Positions 1 to 10,175 of a DNA stretch of 64,000 nt are shown here, one piece after another. Source of the stretch: Trichosphaerium sp. ATCC 40318. Lineage: Eukaryota > Discosea > Flabellinia > Trichosidae. Under the pieces are notes generated by a model. That model was not told the DNA's origin and did no database searches. It was given only the letters and a program-made list of their open reading frames with translations. Numbering within the stretch: the first letter of the stretch is position 1; every line of letters starts with the position of its first letter. The stretch is from assembly GCA_038496445.1 (NCBI GenBank), contig JALMLS010000369.1, positions 62,001-126,000 of the forward strand, read 5' to 3'. The position numbers and the translations under genes are program-made.

Positions 1-52
1 ACGTTGCCGTGTTGACGTCCGTGTTGTAGGTTCTGCTGCTTCTACAAATACG

Positions 53-397
53 TTAGTTGGGTGTCCCTACGCGCTGCCAATTACCCTGAGCAGTCTCCGC
101 ATCAATTAACTTGTCAAGTAAAAATCTACACTTTGTGAATACACGTTAGAGGTAATGACGTACTTATTCTCTTTTGTGAGGGACTTTATGCGCTTCTTGG
201 CAGAGTGCAACTCCTCAGAGAGGGAATAGGATGTCTAGAGAAATAAACTTGTTATTATTATTTATTGCGTAGACACTGGCAATATGCTCCAGAATAAAAC
301 GCACTTCTAACAGCTCATAGTATTTTCTTTTTAAAATCTTTGCTTCATCAGCTACTGCGTTATCGTTTGTACCAGCAACATCGTTGGTTGTACTCAT
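53..397 (-). CDS. Small coiled-coil protein resembling INO80 complex subunit E
   Basis: Three exons on the minus strand, starting at the ATG at 397 and ending at the TAA at 53-55, with introns at 235-274 and 126-163. The second intron starts GTACGT and ends TAG; the first starts GTCTACGC and ends TAG. The product is about 90 residues. After an acidic N-terminus it runs LKRKYYELLEVR, then EELHSAKKRIKSL, then ENKFLLDKLIDAE. This spacing and the FLLDKL block resemble the core of INO80E/TFPT chromatin-remodelling subunits, which pair coiled coils inside the INO80 complex in the nucleus. The similarity is short and I judge it by eye only. It could instead be an unrelated short coiled coil. Both joins keep one open frame. 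Confidence 0.5.
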
Positions 398-468
398 CGA
401 GTTGGCGGCATTAAATGTTTAGTCTCATCATTTCTTAACCAAACACAAACTACTAGAACTGTATTAAC

Positions 469-1097
469 ATGGGTGGTGGACAGAGGTGCGTGGCAAAGAA
501 TATACGGTAAAATGGCTCTATTAACACTATACAAGATACCCTTACCCAGCAAAAGTTTGGAGTCCTCTAGGAGGTAAATAGAATGAATTTACACGATAAT
601 TTAAATTAAAACGATTCGTAGGTTGGTGGCTGGAAGAATACCCTAAAGGGTGGCAACGCTCTGTATTTCGCGTTGGCGTTGTTTCAGTGTTCTTTATTGG
701 TGGTAAGTCCAAATAACTTTGTCATTGTAGCGTTTAATAGAGCAATTAGGAATAACCTACCTCAGTTTGCGTTTGGCGGTACGCAATAGCTAATTTTTAA
801 CTTGGAAAAAAAAAAAAAGAAAACTCACACTCTGTTTAGCACCGTGCGCGCAATGAAAATCTTCACCACAGATACTGGCGTCCGTCAATTTCACAAGCCA
901 TATCACCACACATCAGAGAAGACATTCCAAACTACGATCAATTGATGAAAGAGTACAAAGAACGCCCAAGAGCATCTTTCTGGTCTCGTTTCTTGCCAGG
1001 CGGTGGTACGTTAAATTTACAAGGACGGGCACAAAAGAGAAAACAAACACCTTTTCATTATCGTGAATTGCACTAACGTCGTACAGATGGTCATTAA
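469..1097 (+). CDS. Small single-pass membrane protein, possibly a mitochondrial respiratory-chain accessory subunit
   Basis: The model starts at ATG 469 and has about six exons; the last intron ends at CAG 1086 and the stop is TAA 1095-1097. The protein starts MGGGQRYPYPAKVWSP, followed by GGWWLEEYPKGWQR, one hydrophobic stretch (VGVVSVFFIG and onward) and a charged C-terminal tail containing HHRYWRPSIS and IREDIPNYDQ. A glycine start, a VWSP-GGWW motif, a single membrane span and a proline-rich tail recall small accessory subunits of mitochondrial complex I, but I do not recognise a specific family. The fourth exon boundary is ambiguous: two in-frame acceptors lie 9 nt apart near 745-760. 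The gene is real on splice and frame evidence; its function is a guess. Confidence 0.5.
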
Positions 1098-1415
1098 TTC
1101 AACTGAGGCATTAGAATAACACAAGAAGTATAAAGTCTTTTGCAAGCAAGTTGTAATTTTGCTATTCATTTTTACGTGCTTTCACGCGCACAATCAATAA
1201 ACAAAAAGAAACCGTTGTATTTATTTGCTCATTAATTGGCAAGTCGGAAATCTAAGCAGCAGTTTCGCCAACTTTGGTCAAGTTTTGTAAAATTGCTCTT
1301 AATTGAAAGCGTATTGCTATATAACCATCGCTGGCGTATATTACGTTGAAGCTGCTATAGCACTTGGCAGTGGTACTACAAAGTGCTATAAACAGACTTT
1401 TTGTGTTCGCACACA
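1098..1415. other. Intergenic stretch upstream of the armadillo gene
   Basis: No coding signal on either strand. It holds the inverted repeat described at 1356-1390 and probably the promoter of the gene starting at 1416. Confidence 0.5.
1356..1390. repeat. Perfect 10-bp inverted repeat just upstream of a start codon
   Basis: TATAGCACTT at 1356-1365 is repeated as its reverse complement AAGTGCTATA at 1381-1390, with a 15-nt spacer. It ends 25 nt before the ATG at 1416, so it could be a protein-binding palindrome or an RNA hairpin in the 5' leader. No known motif is recognised. Confidence 0.6.
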
Positions 1416-3413
1416 ATGGAGAGCGAGGTAGCGTAATATATCTAATAGCAACGCCAAATTAATGACAATAAGCTTGGATTATTAAATCAACTCGAAAATG
1501 TAAAGCTACTGAAGCCCTCAGTAAAGGAGAACAGGAACAGGCGAATTCTAGATGAAAGTATGCGCTTGGATGCTTTCCTAAACTCCACAAATGCCGCTAG
1601 GGTTCCCAACTCTGTGGTATTGCACCCGCTCCTGAAAAACATCAAGGAAATGCTTCGCGAAAGTGGCATAACGCGAAACGAAGAAAGTGACACTGTAACG
1701 GTCATGCCAACAGCTCACAGCATTCAACAAGAAGGGTTTCACGTCGTTCATAACTTCATATGCTCGGTAGCGGCTGGCAATTTTGATTCAGAGATATTCT
1801 TTGGTTTTTGTGGCCACGTATGTGGTAAAGAACCTATTGCCGCGTTTTTTATAAGAAGCGGCGGTGCGACAACTGTAAATACGCTCTATGAGCAGGATAG
1901 GACGCATGCATATTTTCTACATTTGCTGGCCTCCCTATCAACAACACGTACGCTTATTGCGCTCCAAGCGCTTCTTGCAATTTATTGATGTGTCCTGTAG
2001 CGTCAGGAAGAACATTAATATGGGGCAGTGACGCGTTGCGTAATAGTATCATAAGCGCCTTTGAGCCTTCACGTTCAAGGGCGGCAACCATGGGAGCGAC
2101 TTTCGCGCTGTCACATTTATCTAAGGATTGTATGTCACCTATCATTTTGAGCGTTTCTAACGCTTTTGTCTAGCTGAAAATATTCATCTGCTTATTACTT
2201 CTTTAACGCCGTTGCTTGCAATGTTGCGGCTCGCAGATGATCTCATTGTATATTATGCGCTAATGGCTCTTGTTAATTTGTCCAGTTCTCGTACGCCTCG
2301 GTTTTCTTCTTTGATTTTTTTCAGCTATTCAAATTTCTATGCTCACGCTGTATTAGCGCCATTGAGGGATACCCTCGTATCAAGGGGAGAATTTGATGTT
2401 ATTATATCACTTCTTCAACATCAGGAAGCGCAAATCCAAGAGCGTACAGCTCAATTAGTGGCAAACTTAGCATCTCCTGGTACGTTGTAAATTATTGTAG
2501 CATAGAGAATTGATGTAGAATGTTTAGAGATACCGGAAGAGGTTGTACCACATTTTCTTCAGTGTATGCGTGTTGGCACTATAGAAGAAGGCGTAGCCTG
2601 TGCAGCTATACGAGCTATGGGCAACTTGGCGAGCTATCGTACGTGCTCGTGTTAGGAGCGTCTAGAATAACCTGTTTTTAGCTGTATTCAAGTCAAAGTT
2701 GGCTAAAGCAGGTGCTTTTGATGAATCTTTAAAAGTACTTGAGCACAAGAAGGTGACAGAAAAACTTCAAATTGAAGTTACCACACTTCTGTCTACTATG
2801 TTATATCAAACAACAGACGGTCGTCATATAAAAGCGAATCTAATAAGCGCATTATCTAAGCTGCTGGTGTCACAATCAGTGAAAGTCAGAACAAATACTG
2901 CTTGGGCCTTTACATATCTCGCAGTGAACAGTACGCGCCTACAAGTGTTTTAGTACGCGTATTTTAGTCATCACTAACCGCTATTGTAGCTACTTTTCAG
3001 CATCACTTTGATTCTACAACTATTTCTCGCTTTGTACAGATTATTGGCTCTGGTGAAATTGAAGAACAAATCCCTGCTACTTGGGCCATTGCTACACTAA
3101 CTGATCATAATAGTAACTCAGAGGCTTTAAGGGATAATATGGATAAGCTTATTCATGGTCTCGTGCGTCTGTTGTTCTCAACGCAGCAGAAACTGAGATT
3201 CCCTGTAACTAAAGCTCTGGGTAATTTGTTTAATGGAAAGCATAAGGGTATGAGACTTTGATACTTGTTTAAGACTTTCTAACATCTTTGTAGCTACTAT
3301 TAAGGAATTATGGGTTTCTCTGTCCTCTAAGGTAAGCGATTTTGATTTTCTCCGTGTTTTCTGACTTGAACGTGTAGAATAGTGTTATGATGAAAAGTAC
3401 CGTCAGACATTAA
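1416..3413 (+). CDS. Armadillo/HEAT-repeat protein
   Basis: Start ATG 1416 (MESEQ), stop TAA 3411-3413, about nine exons. The first intron (1428-1448) is only 21 nt. Later introns begin GTACGC, GTATGT, GTACGT or GTATGA and restore one frame throughout. The product is about 520 residues of alpha-helical repeats. Examples are VYYALMALVNLSS, VACAAIRAMGNLASY, RTNTAWAFTYLAVN, PATWAIATLTDH and PVTKALGNLFNG, spaced roughly 40-45 residues as in armadillo repeats. Such proteins are protein-binding scaffolds. No importin-beta-binding domain or other diagnostic segment is seen, so the partner is unknown. The last intron (donor after SLSSK) gives a short tail ending STVRH; without that splice the frame would end at 3364. 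Confidence 0.75.
1428..1448 (+). other. Ultra-short 21-nt intron
   Basis: The segment starts GTAGCG and ends AATAG. Removing it joins ATG-GAG-AGC-GAG to a long open frame that otherwise has no ATG before 1560 and is preceded by an in-frame TAG. Confidence 0.65.
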
Positions 3414-3570
3414 CGTCTACACGCGGACCGTATTGTAAATTTAAAATAACACGAGGATTTAACAAAATATTGTCTACACGTTTTTTTCACTGACCTGTGA
3501 CTTAACTGATTGTGAGCTGACTTGAGATTTCTCCTTCAAAAAACTTGTACGTAAACTACAATAACCGCAA

Positions 3571-6228
3571 ATGGCAAAGGCAGACGCTATCAAGGTCATT
3601 GGTGTTCTATTTGCCGCAGAGTTGATATTTATACTATTTTACGGGTTGTTTGTTGACTATGATTCCAAAATCATCGACAAAGACGTTGTTGGAGGCGATA
3701 ACTCCACAGCTACTATTGATGAAGCTCAAGAAGACGTTGGAGTGGGAGTAACCTATTCTTTCTTCCAAGATGTTAATGTCATGGTTTTTATTGGTTTTGG
3801 GTTCCTTATGACGTTCTTACGTAAATATGGGTTCAGCGCTGTACGTTTACTGCATTTTGTAACCTCACGTGACATTTTTCGTGTAGTGGTGGTTTTCTCT
3901 TATGAAATTTTTTTTTTGTGTTGTTTTTCGGCCTACTTTTGTTTTTCTGTTTTTTTGGCTGTTTGTTTTTTGACTCTTGTTTAGGTTGGTACGATTTACT
4001 TGTGGTTTTTGAGTTGTTCAAAGTGATGTAGGTTATAATTTCTTGCTTTCTGCTTTTGTTATTCAATGGGCAATACTTGTACTTGGATTTTGGCATCAAG
4101 TAGATAATGGTGAGGCCTGGCATAACATCAAATTAACTATTGAAAGGTAGCGTGTTTTTTAAGAGAAAAAATCTTGCGCTACGTGCCATCACGTTCTCCC
4201 AAATACCGCTGTTCTATTGATTGTTATGCTAATTTGTTTGTAGCCTTATAACAGCGGACTTTGCAGGTGCATTTTGAGCCTTTTCATTGTTTATTAACTT
4301 AAAAACAGCTGCCGCTGTTCTAATATCATATGGCGCCGTATTGGGCAAATTTAGTCCGTTAACGCTTCTCTACATGGCATTTTTCGAAATAATTTTTTTT
4401 GGTATGAACGAATGGATAGCTGTAACCCAATTTAAAGTCGTAAGTCTTTTTTAGAAATATCTTGTACATGTAAAAGTTTTGTAGAGTGACTTTTTTTCGA
4501 AAATTAATTGTTTTTTTTGTAGGTTGATGTTGGTACGTTAAAATAGCGTCTTGTCGCATTCTGAACGTATTTATTAATGATATAGGTGGTTCTATGGTTG
4601 TACATGCATTTGGCGCTTTCTTTGGTTTGGGAGTGTCTGCTACTGCTGGAAAGAAATCTACTACGAGTCATAAGTTAAATTCTTCAGTTTACCACTCTGA
4701 TCTATTCGCTATGATCGGTACGATTGGCAAAATTCTCCGCTTTTTGTTTTCGTAATTACCGCTTTGTTTTTTACCTTTTTAAAATCACGTGATTTATGTA
4801 TAAGCACCCCACAACCCGAAGAAATAAAAAGTGAGTATTGATTTTCGGTTTTTTTTAGGTACCATTTTTCTTTGGATGTTTTGGCCTTCCTTCAACGGTG
4901 CACTTGCTTCAGGCGCAGGACAGCACAGGTATCACGCGATATTATGTTCTCAGAAAATTCACACAGACTTCTAGAGTTGTAATAAACACCACTTTGGCGC
5001 TTACGGGTAGTGTTATGACTGTACGTTAACTTATAGCTTGCAAGAAGTTTTGTAGTTTTATTAAAAATCTAATATTAAAACCAGGCTTTCATGACGAGTA
5101 TATTACTACGTGGCGGTCGTTTTGATATGGTAGACATACAGAACGCGACTTTGGTATGTATTTCCCCTCAACTCCAAAAAACGCGACATTTTGTTTTCGT
5201 ATCAAGTCAACTTTTTTTGTAAGTCTCCTCTCATGGTTTTTGTAGGCTGGTGGCGTTGCGGTACATTTATGAGTTTTAATAGCAACGTTGTAACGTTTTT
5301 ATAGATTGGTACGAGCGCAGATTTGCTTGTTCAGCCTTTCGCTGCTATAATCATTGGTGCATTTGCTGGTATTGTAAGTGTAGCTGGTTATGTCTATTTG
5401 ACACCTTTCCTTGAAAGTACGGTCCCTCAAAAACCCCAACCCCATTAACCCTTTTTTCAGAACTTGGATTACAGGACACAGCTGGGGTTCTAAATCTGCA
5501 TGGCGTTCCAGGTATTATTGGAGGTCTCAGCGGGGCTATTGCATCCTCAGTAGCTTCTGAAGATGACTATGGACCAAAACAGTACGGGCGTTTCTCTGTC
5601 ATCCAAATTTACTTAACTCTTCCCAGGCTTGTATCTATTTGGGCCGCTAGAGCGCCTGAGAATGAAACACTGGCGTTAGCATTAGGTGTAGATCCCGGAG
5701 ACGGTAGAAGTGCGTCTATTCAAGCGGGATTCCAAGTTGCCGCGTTGCTTGTAACTATTGGTATCGCGTTTGTTTCGGGTACTGCTAAATCAGTTGGTAC
5801 TATCACGTCTAACTCATCCATAGGAGGCCTAACAGGCTCCTTGGTATTCTTTGGTGGTAGAGGTGTCTGGGGTAACCCTGAAGGCAAAGTTGCGTTTCAA
5901 GAAGACGAGTTTTGGGAAGTACCAGACGACTATAACAATTATAGCGTTCTTACAGACAATCAACATATTCGTCGTATGGATACATCTGCGACACTTGTGC
6001 GTTTGACCATAGGAAACTTTTTGTTCTTACATGATGATTTAGGAGATGCAGACAGTTTCTGTTTTGAACACAACGAGAAACAACGTCAATCAAAATCAAA
6101 AGGTACAAAAACGAAAAGAATTTTTTTTTGTTTTGATTTTTTGGTTTCTTTGTTCAAATTTTTGTTTTAAGGAGAGTAAGAGTTCTAAGAGCCACACATC
6201 CGACAGTGATAGCGATAGTAGCGTCTAA
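3571..6228 (+). CDS. Rh-type ammonium/CO2 transporter
   Basis: Integral membrane channel of the Amt/Rh family, moving NH3/NH4+ (and possibly CO2) across the membrane. It begins at ATG 3571 with a membrane span ([19 protein letters not shown]) and an extracellular loop with an NST glycosylation site. Conserved Rh blocks follow in order: [67 protein letters not shown] and [16 protein letters not shown]. These include both pore histidines (VHAFG and NLHG). About a dozen exons are needed, including microexons of 4, 10 and 15 nt that complete conserved residues. The C-terminus is uncertain: the splice into the last exon either stops at 6179 or, in another phase, runs through an acidic Ser/Asp tail to TAA 6226-6228. 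About 460-500 residues, normal for Rh proteins. Confidence 0.92.
3985..3988 (+). other. 4-nt microexon in the Rh gene
   Basis: GTTG lies between the acceptor TTTAG (ending 3984) and the donor GTACGA (from 3989). Together with the flanking exons it encodes Val-Gly in the conserved FSAVGYN block; without it the frame is lost. Confidence 0.75.
4523..4532 (+). other. 10-nt microexon in the Rh gene
   Basis: GTTGATGTTG lies between TTTGTAG and GTACGT. It supplies VDV plus the first base of Gly in VDVGGSMVVH, matching the conserved block around the first pore histidine. Confidence 0.75.
5246..5260 (+). other. 15-nt microexon in the Rh gene
   Basis: GCTGGTGGCGTTGCG lies between TTTGTAG and GTACAT and encodes AGGVA in the conserved block NATLAGGVAIGTSAD. 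Confidence 0.75.
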
Positions 6229-7173
6229 ATAATTAGTTTGGTTGTCTGTTTTTTTATGAATTCCATACTGTCTCCTCTCTTCACTACGCTTCCCTTTTTA
6301 TAGATTCTATTGTACCTGTGTAAATAAAGGGGTTGTGCTTATTTTACTTTTTTGGGGTGTTCAAATGTAAAACAAAGCTATGATACAGTTATTTTTCGCG
6401 TAGCCTTCCTTTTTCTAAGTGCTGTAAGTTGTTTCAGATGTTTTGTTGGGAAAATTTTTGTAAAATCTCGTAAGTTTTTAGACACAGCCGGAGCATTATA
6501 TTCCGCGGAGCTCTATCTTTTTGTACATAGTTTACTGTATCTCTACAGCGCCTTCTTCATTACCGGTACGATCACGTGATTCAAAAAACTTTCAAAAACA
6601 TTTTTTTTTTTTTTTTACCTCTTATCCGAGCAAGATATTTTTGTACGTTGTTTTGTATGTTTGTGTATCCCGGAGCTGTTGTACTTCTATCAAAAAAAGA
6701 AAGATTACCTTTTACTTCATAGATGTATGTTAGTTTTACAAGCATCCCGGGTAAACAAACATTCCTAGGCGATGTAACTAGACACTACGACTATGTGAGT
6801 CGCAAACGAGTGCTATATTTTTCTTTAAAAAAGGAATAGTATGTGCATTGACAGGAGTATGAGTGTCACACGGACGTTCTCCGGATACTATCACCAGCGA
6901 TTAAATTCACTAATAGGCGCTGTAACCGGATCTTGCGAGTTATATTTGTGCACTTACTAACTTAGTAAAAAAGGTGGTGCTTCAAAGTCTATTTCTACAA
7001 ATGTATTGGTACATCTACTACCGACAAATTGATTGTACGTAGTGTGACAATAATAGGAACTTGTGTATTTATGTACACGCGCAAATATCGCGCCATCCCC
7101 GGGTATCTACGCTGTAGATTATCTCTTGTCACAAACATCACGTACTCCACAACAGCTGAGCGTGGAAGCCAAA
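6229..7173. other. Long intergenic region, no gene seen
   Basis: About 945 nt between the transporter and the oxidase. An AATAAA-type signal sits near 6321 (probable 3' end of the transporter transcript). Short open frames here lack conserved residues and codon periodicity that I can recognise. Confidence 0.5.
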
Positions 7174-9630
7174 ATGATTACTTCTCTGGCAGTAAGTAAA
7201 CTGAACTCTACTTTGTTTAACTGTTGATAGAGAACAACTATATTCTTTGGTATCATACTGATCGTTACATGTTCTCCCGACTTCCAACAGCTATCGGAAG
7301 TCATCGAGGGACATGTATGGTTACCTAATTCTCCACAATACCAGCGTTTTGTGTAAGTCATTTAAATGTTGACTAGTGTTCTAATTAGCTTCTACAGGAA
7401 CACTGTCTTTACTCTACCAACTGATTATACACCTCCTATGGCTGTAGTACAACCTCTAAACGCCCATGATGTGTCACATGCGGTCCGATTCGCAAAGGCC
7501 AATAGTATACAAGTCACCGGTAAAGGAGGTACACAATACATTCGAACAATTTTACAGAATTAATAAGTTGAGTATAGGTGGGCATCATACTGATGGATTC
7601 AACATGCCTGAAAGAGGATTTCAGCTAAATTTTGAACTCATGAAAGGTATAACAGTAGATGCGGACAACATGTTAGCAACTGCTGAACCAGGTAAGCTAG
7701 GAATGGCAACGTAACTTTTTTTTTACTAAATACAATGTTAGGTCTTCTTACATATGAAGTCGTTGAGGCTCTTGAACCTTATAATCTTGGCCATGCTGTT
7801 GGAAATTGCCCAGTTATTGGTATACCAGGTTTTATTGCCTATGGAGGGTGGGGCTTATGGTCGAGAAATAAAGGTATGCTTCGGGCAGGCGTTCAATCCT
7901 AGCGCTGGTTAATTAATGTTTAGGCCTTGCCATTGACAATGTTGTCGAGTATGAAGTGGTCACTTCAGACGGAGAAATACGGACAGTAAATGAACATTGT
8001 TATCCTGATTTATTCTTCGCTCTACGAGGAGCTGCTCCTAGTTATGTTATGGTCACTAAGTTTACTTTTAAAGTGTTCGATACAACAGACTTTTACGGAG
8101 GTCATTGGACTTTTTCTGGCTCACTTGAGGGATTAAAGGATTGGTGGCATCGGGTTGATAACTCCATTCTTTCTGATGATCCAAACTTTAACTCTCGTAT
8201 TACCTTGACTAGAAGTCCAATTAATTTCGCCAACCCCTTTGTTCAGTCTGTAGAATTTATCTGTACGCTCTAGATTTCGCTATTTTTAGACTTTTTTTAT
8301 AGCTAACTTTTCTTCAAGTTGAGTTGGTACTATTTGGTGATATGTCACGTGCTGATAAAGATGCCTTGATATTGAGCGAACTTGGATTTGATGTAAACAA
8401 CCCAACTAACCCAGGATTTATTGGTGAAGTGAAGCGAGCTTCTTGGAATGAAAATTATACGTATTATAATAATTTCAATCTCGAAGGCTTAAGGGCTGGT
8501 CTCATACCAGGAACGCGTCAGTGGATGAGACAAGGGTTTGTTGAAACTCTTACTGACGACGTTATGGAGCAATACTGGAAAGGATTTGATAGCAGTACGT
8601 AACAAGAGCAGAGCTTCAGATCAATTCAATCATTGTATTCTCATTTTTTTCTTAAAGGTACACCAGTTGGTGACAGGATGTCGTTATTCCTCACTGGAGA
8701 GTTTTCAATAGCTGGTGGCAGATTTTCAGAAATAGATCAAGGTGAAACTGCATACTTCTCAAGACCTAAAGCTAAATGGCTTTGGGGTTTTTGGGTAGCA
8801 TCAGTTCCAATACCCGGTCTTCCAACACAAGAAGAGTTATGCACTTACTTTGATGGTATTGCCAACAAGCTTTACTACGAAGACGCTCAACAGCGTGGAG
8901 TATATGCTAACCTAAACTCTATCGTACAAGGTACATACAATCAAACTTTGAGATAAAAGTTCTGAACTCTCAATACAATACTAATGAATTTGGGTTAGCT
9001 TCTGAGTTTGATGCCTACGGAACAAACCTTGTTCGCTTGGAGAAAGTAAAGAGCGTTTATGATCCTAGTAACCTCTTTTCGCGAGGCTTCGATATATCCA
9101 CACGTCCTGGAGGGCGTTGTCTTAATTTTGTTAATGGTAGATTTATTAGACCTGAGAGAGCTGTTATTCAAATCTACGATAATATATACAGCAATGATAA
9201 GATTGTTTTTCAGTTCAAGTTCAATCAAGACTATGACCCGGGTGATATGACACGTGACTCTCACTTCTCTTTCGCTATATATGACGGTAATTATAACCTA
9301 AAATATTCGCGTGTCTACGAAGCATGGGAAGAACCAAGAGCTGTTTTGGCGAGAAACTATGGATGGAAAAAAACAAGAATCGATGGCGAGCACCAACATA
9401 AGATTTTATTGCCTTTTGAAAGCCGTCAGACTATACAGTACATTAGAAGTGGTAATAACAATAGAAACTTCTTGGGTGAATCAAATACATTCCCAATAGT
9501 CAAAAACTCAGAGACCAATGTACGTTTGATTGTAAGGTTAGAATTTGGTAATGAGAATTGTATTCATATTGAGTTTACTGATGATATGGTAAATCTTGAC
9601 TTTCCTGGTAAGTTAAGGGCTCAGTACTAA
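7174..9630 (+). CDS. FAD-dependent oxidase of the berberine-bridge/FAD_binding_4 family with a C-terminal extension
   Basis: Flavoprotein oxidase of the VAO/BBE superfamily; the substrate is unknown. Start ATG 7174 (MITSLALSEVIEG), stop TAA 9628-9630, about nine exons. The FAD-binding domain shows DYTPPMAVVQPLNAHDVSHA, then KGGGHHTDGFN carrying the usual covalent-FAD histidine, then HAVGNCPVIGIPGF with the cysteine used for a second covalent bond in BBE enzymes. Substrate domain follows, and the BBE C-terminal helix region ends YDPSNLFSRG. After that the last exon adds about 170 residues (from STRPGGRCLNF onward) not typical of the family. No signal peptide is visible, so a cytosolic enzyme is possible. 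The family call is firm. Confidence 0.88.
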
Positions 9631-10175
9631 CCCCATGTATGGGTACTGAAAAGTGGAAAGAACCACAACAAATTCCTTTTGGGTAATGTATATAGAAATT
9701 AATAAAAAGATACTAAACATTTACATGGGAACACTTATCTTAGCCAGACCATTGAGAGTATACTTTTGACAGTATCTGCTTCTAGTTTTTAACTCGCTAC
9801 AGTAGGTTGTGGCAACCTAAACGATGAATCGTCTAAGGCTGTTCAAGTACGAATATTGGACCAATCAGGTGGATGAGTCCTGAATCAATGAGAAAATTAT
9901 ACGAACCTAAAAGTGATGTAAGTAGGCAAATATTGATCAATTTCTTGTAGTTTGCTGTTGTATTAATTGGTAATTGCCGTAAGAATATATTTATTTCTTT
10001 ATTCTATCACATGAGTGTGAGGGTACGAAGTAGGATTTAGTTGGAAACTGTTTATTATGCACTTAGGATTTACACTTAAGGCATGTAGTGAGCATATTTT
10101 TTACGTGAATTGCTCGTTGTCGTTCAACACATTTCTTTCGTGATAAAACGTGCACATTATGTTTAAGTTAAACAA
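9631..10175. other. Intergenic stretch holding a kinase relic
   Basis: Contains an AATAAA signal near 9701 for the oxidase gene and the relic at 9846-9925. The rest shows nothing I can identify. Confidence 0.5.
9846..9925 (+). pseudogene. Relic exon of a receptor tyrosine kinase
   Basis: About 80 nt nearly identical to the exon at 14015-14085 of the neighbouring receptor kinase. It encodes TNIGPIRWMSPESMRKLYE, the kinase activation-segment end, and keeps the GTAAGT donor. No other part of the kinase lies around it, so it is the remnant of a third copy. Confidence 0.85.
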
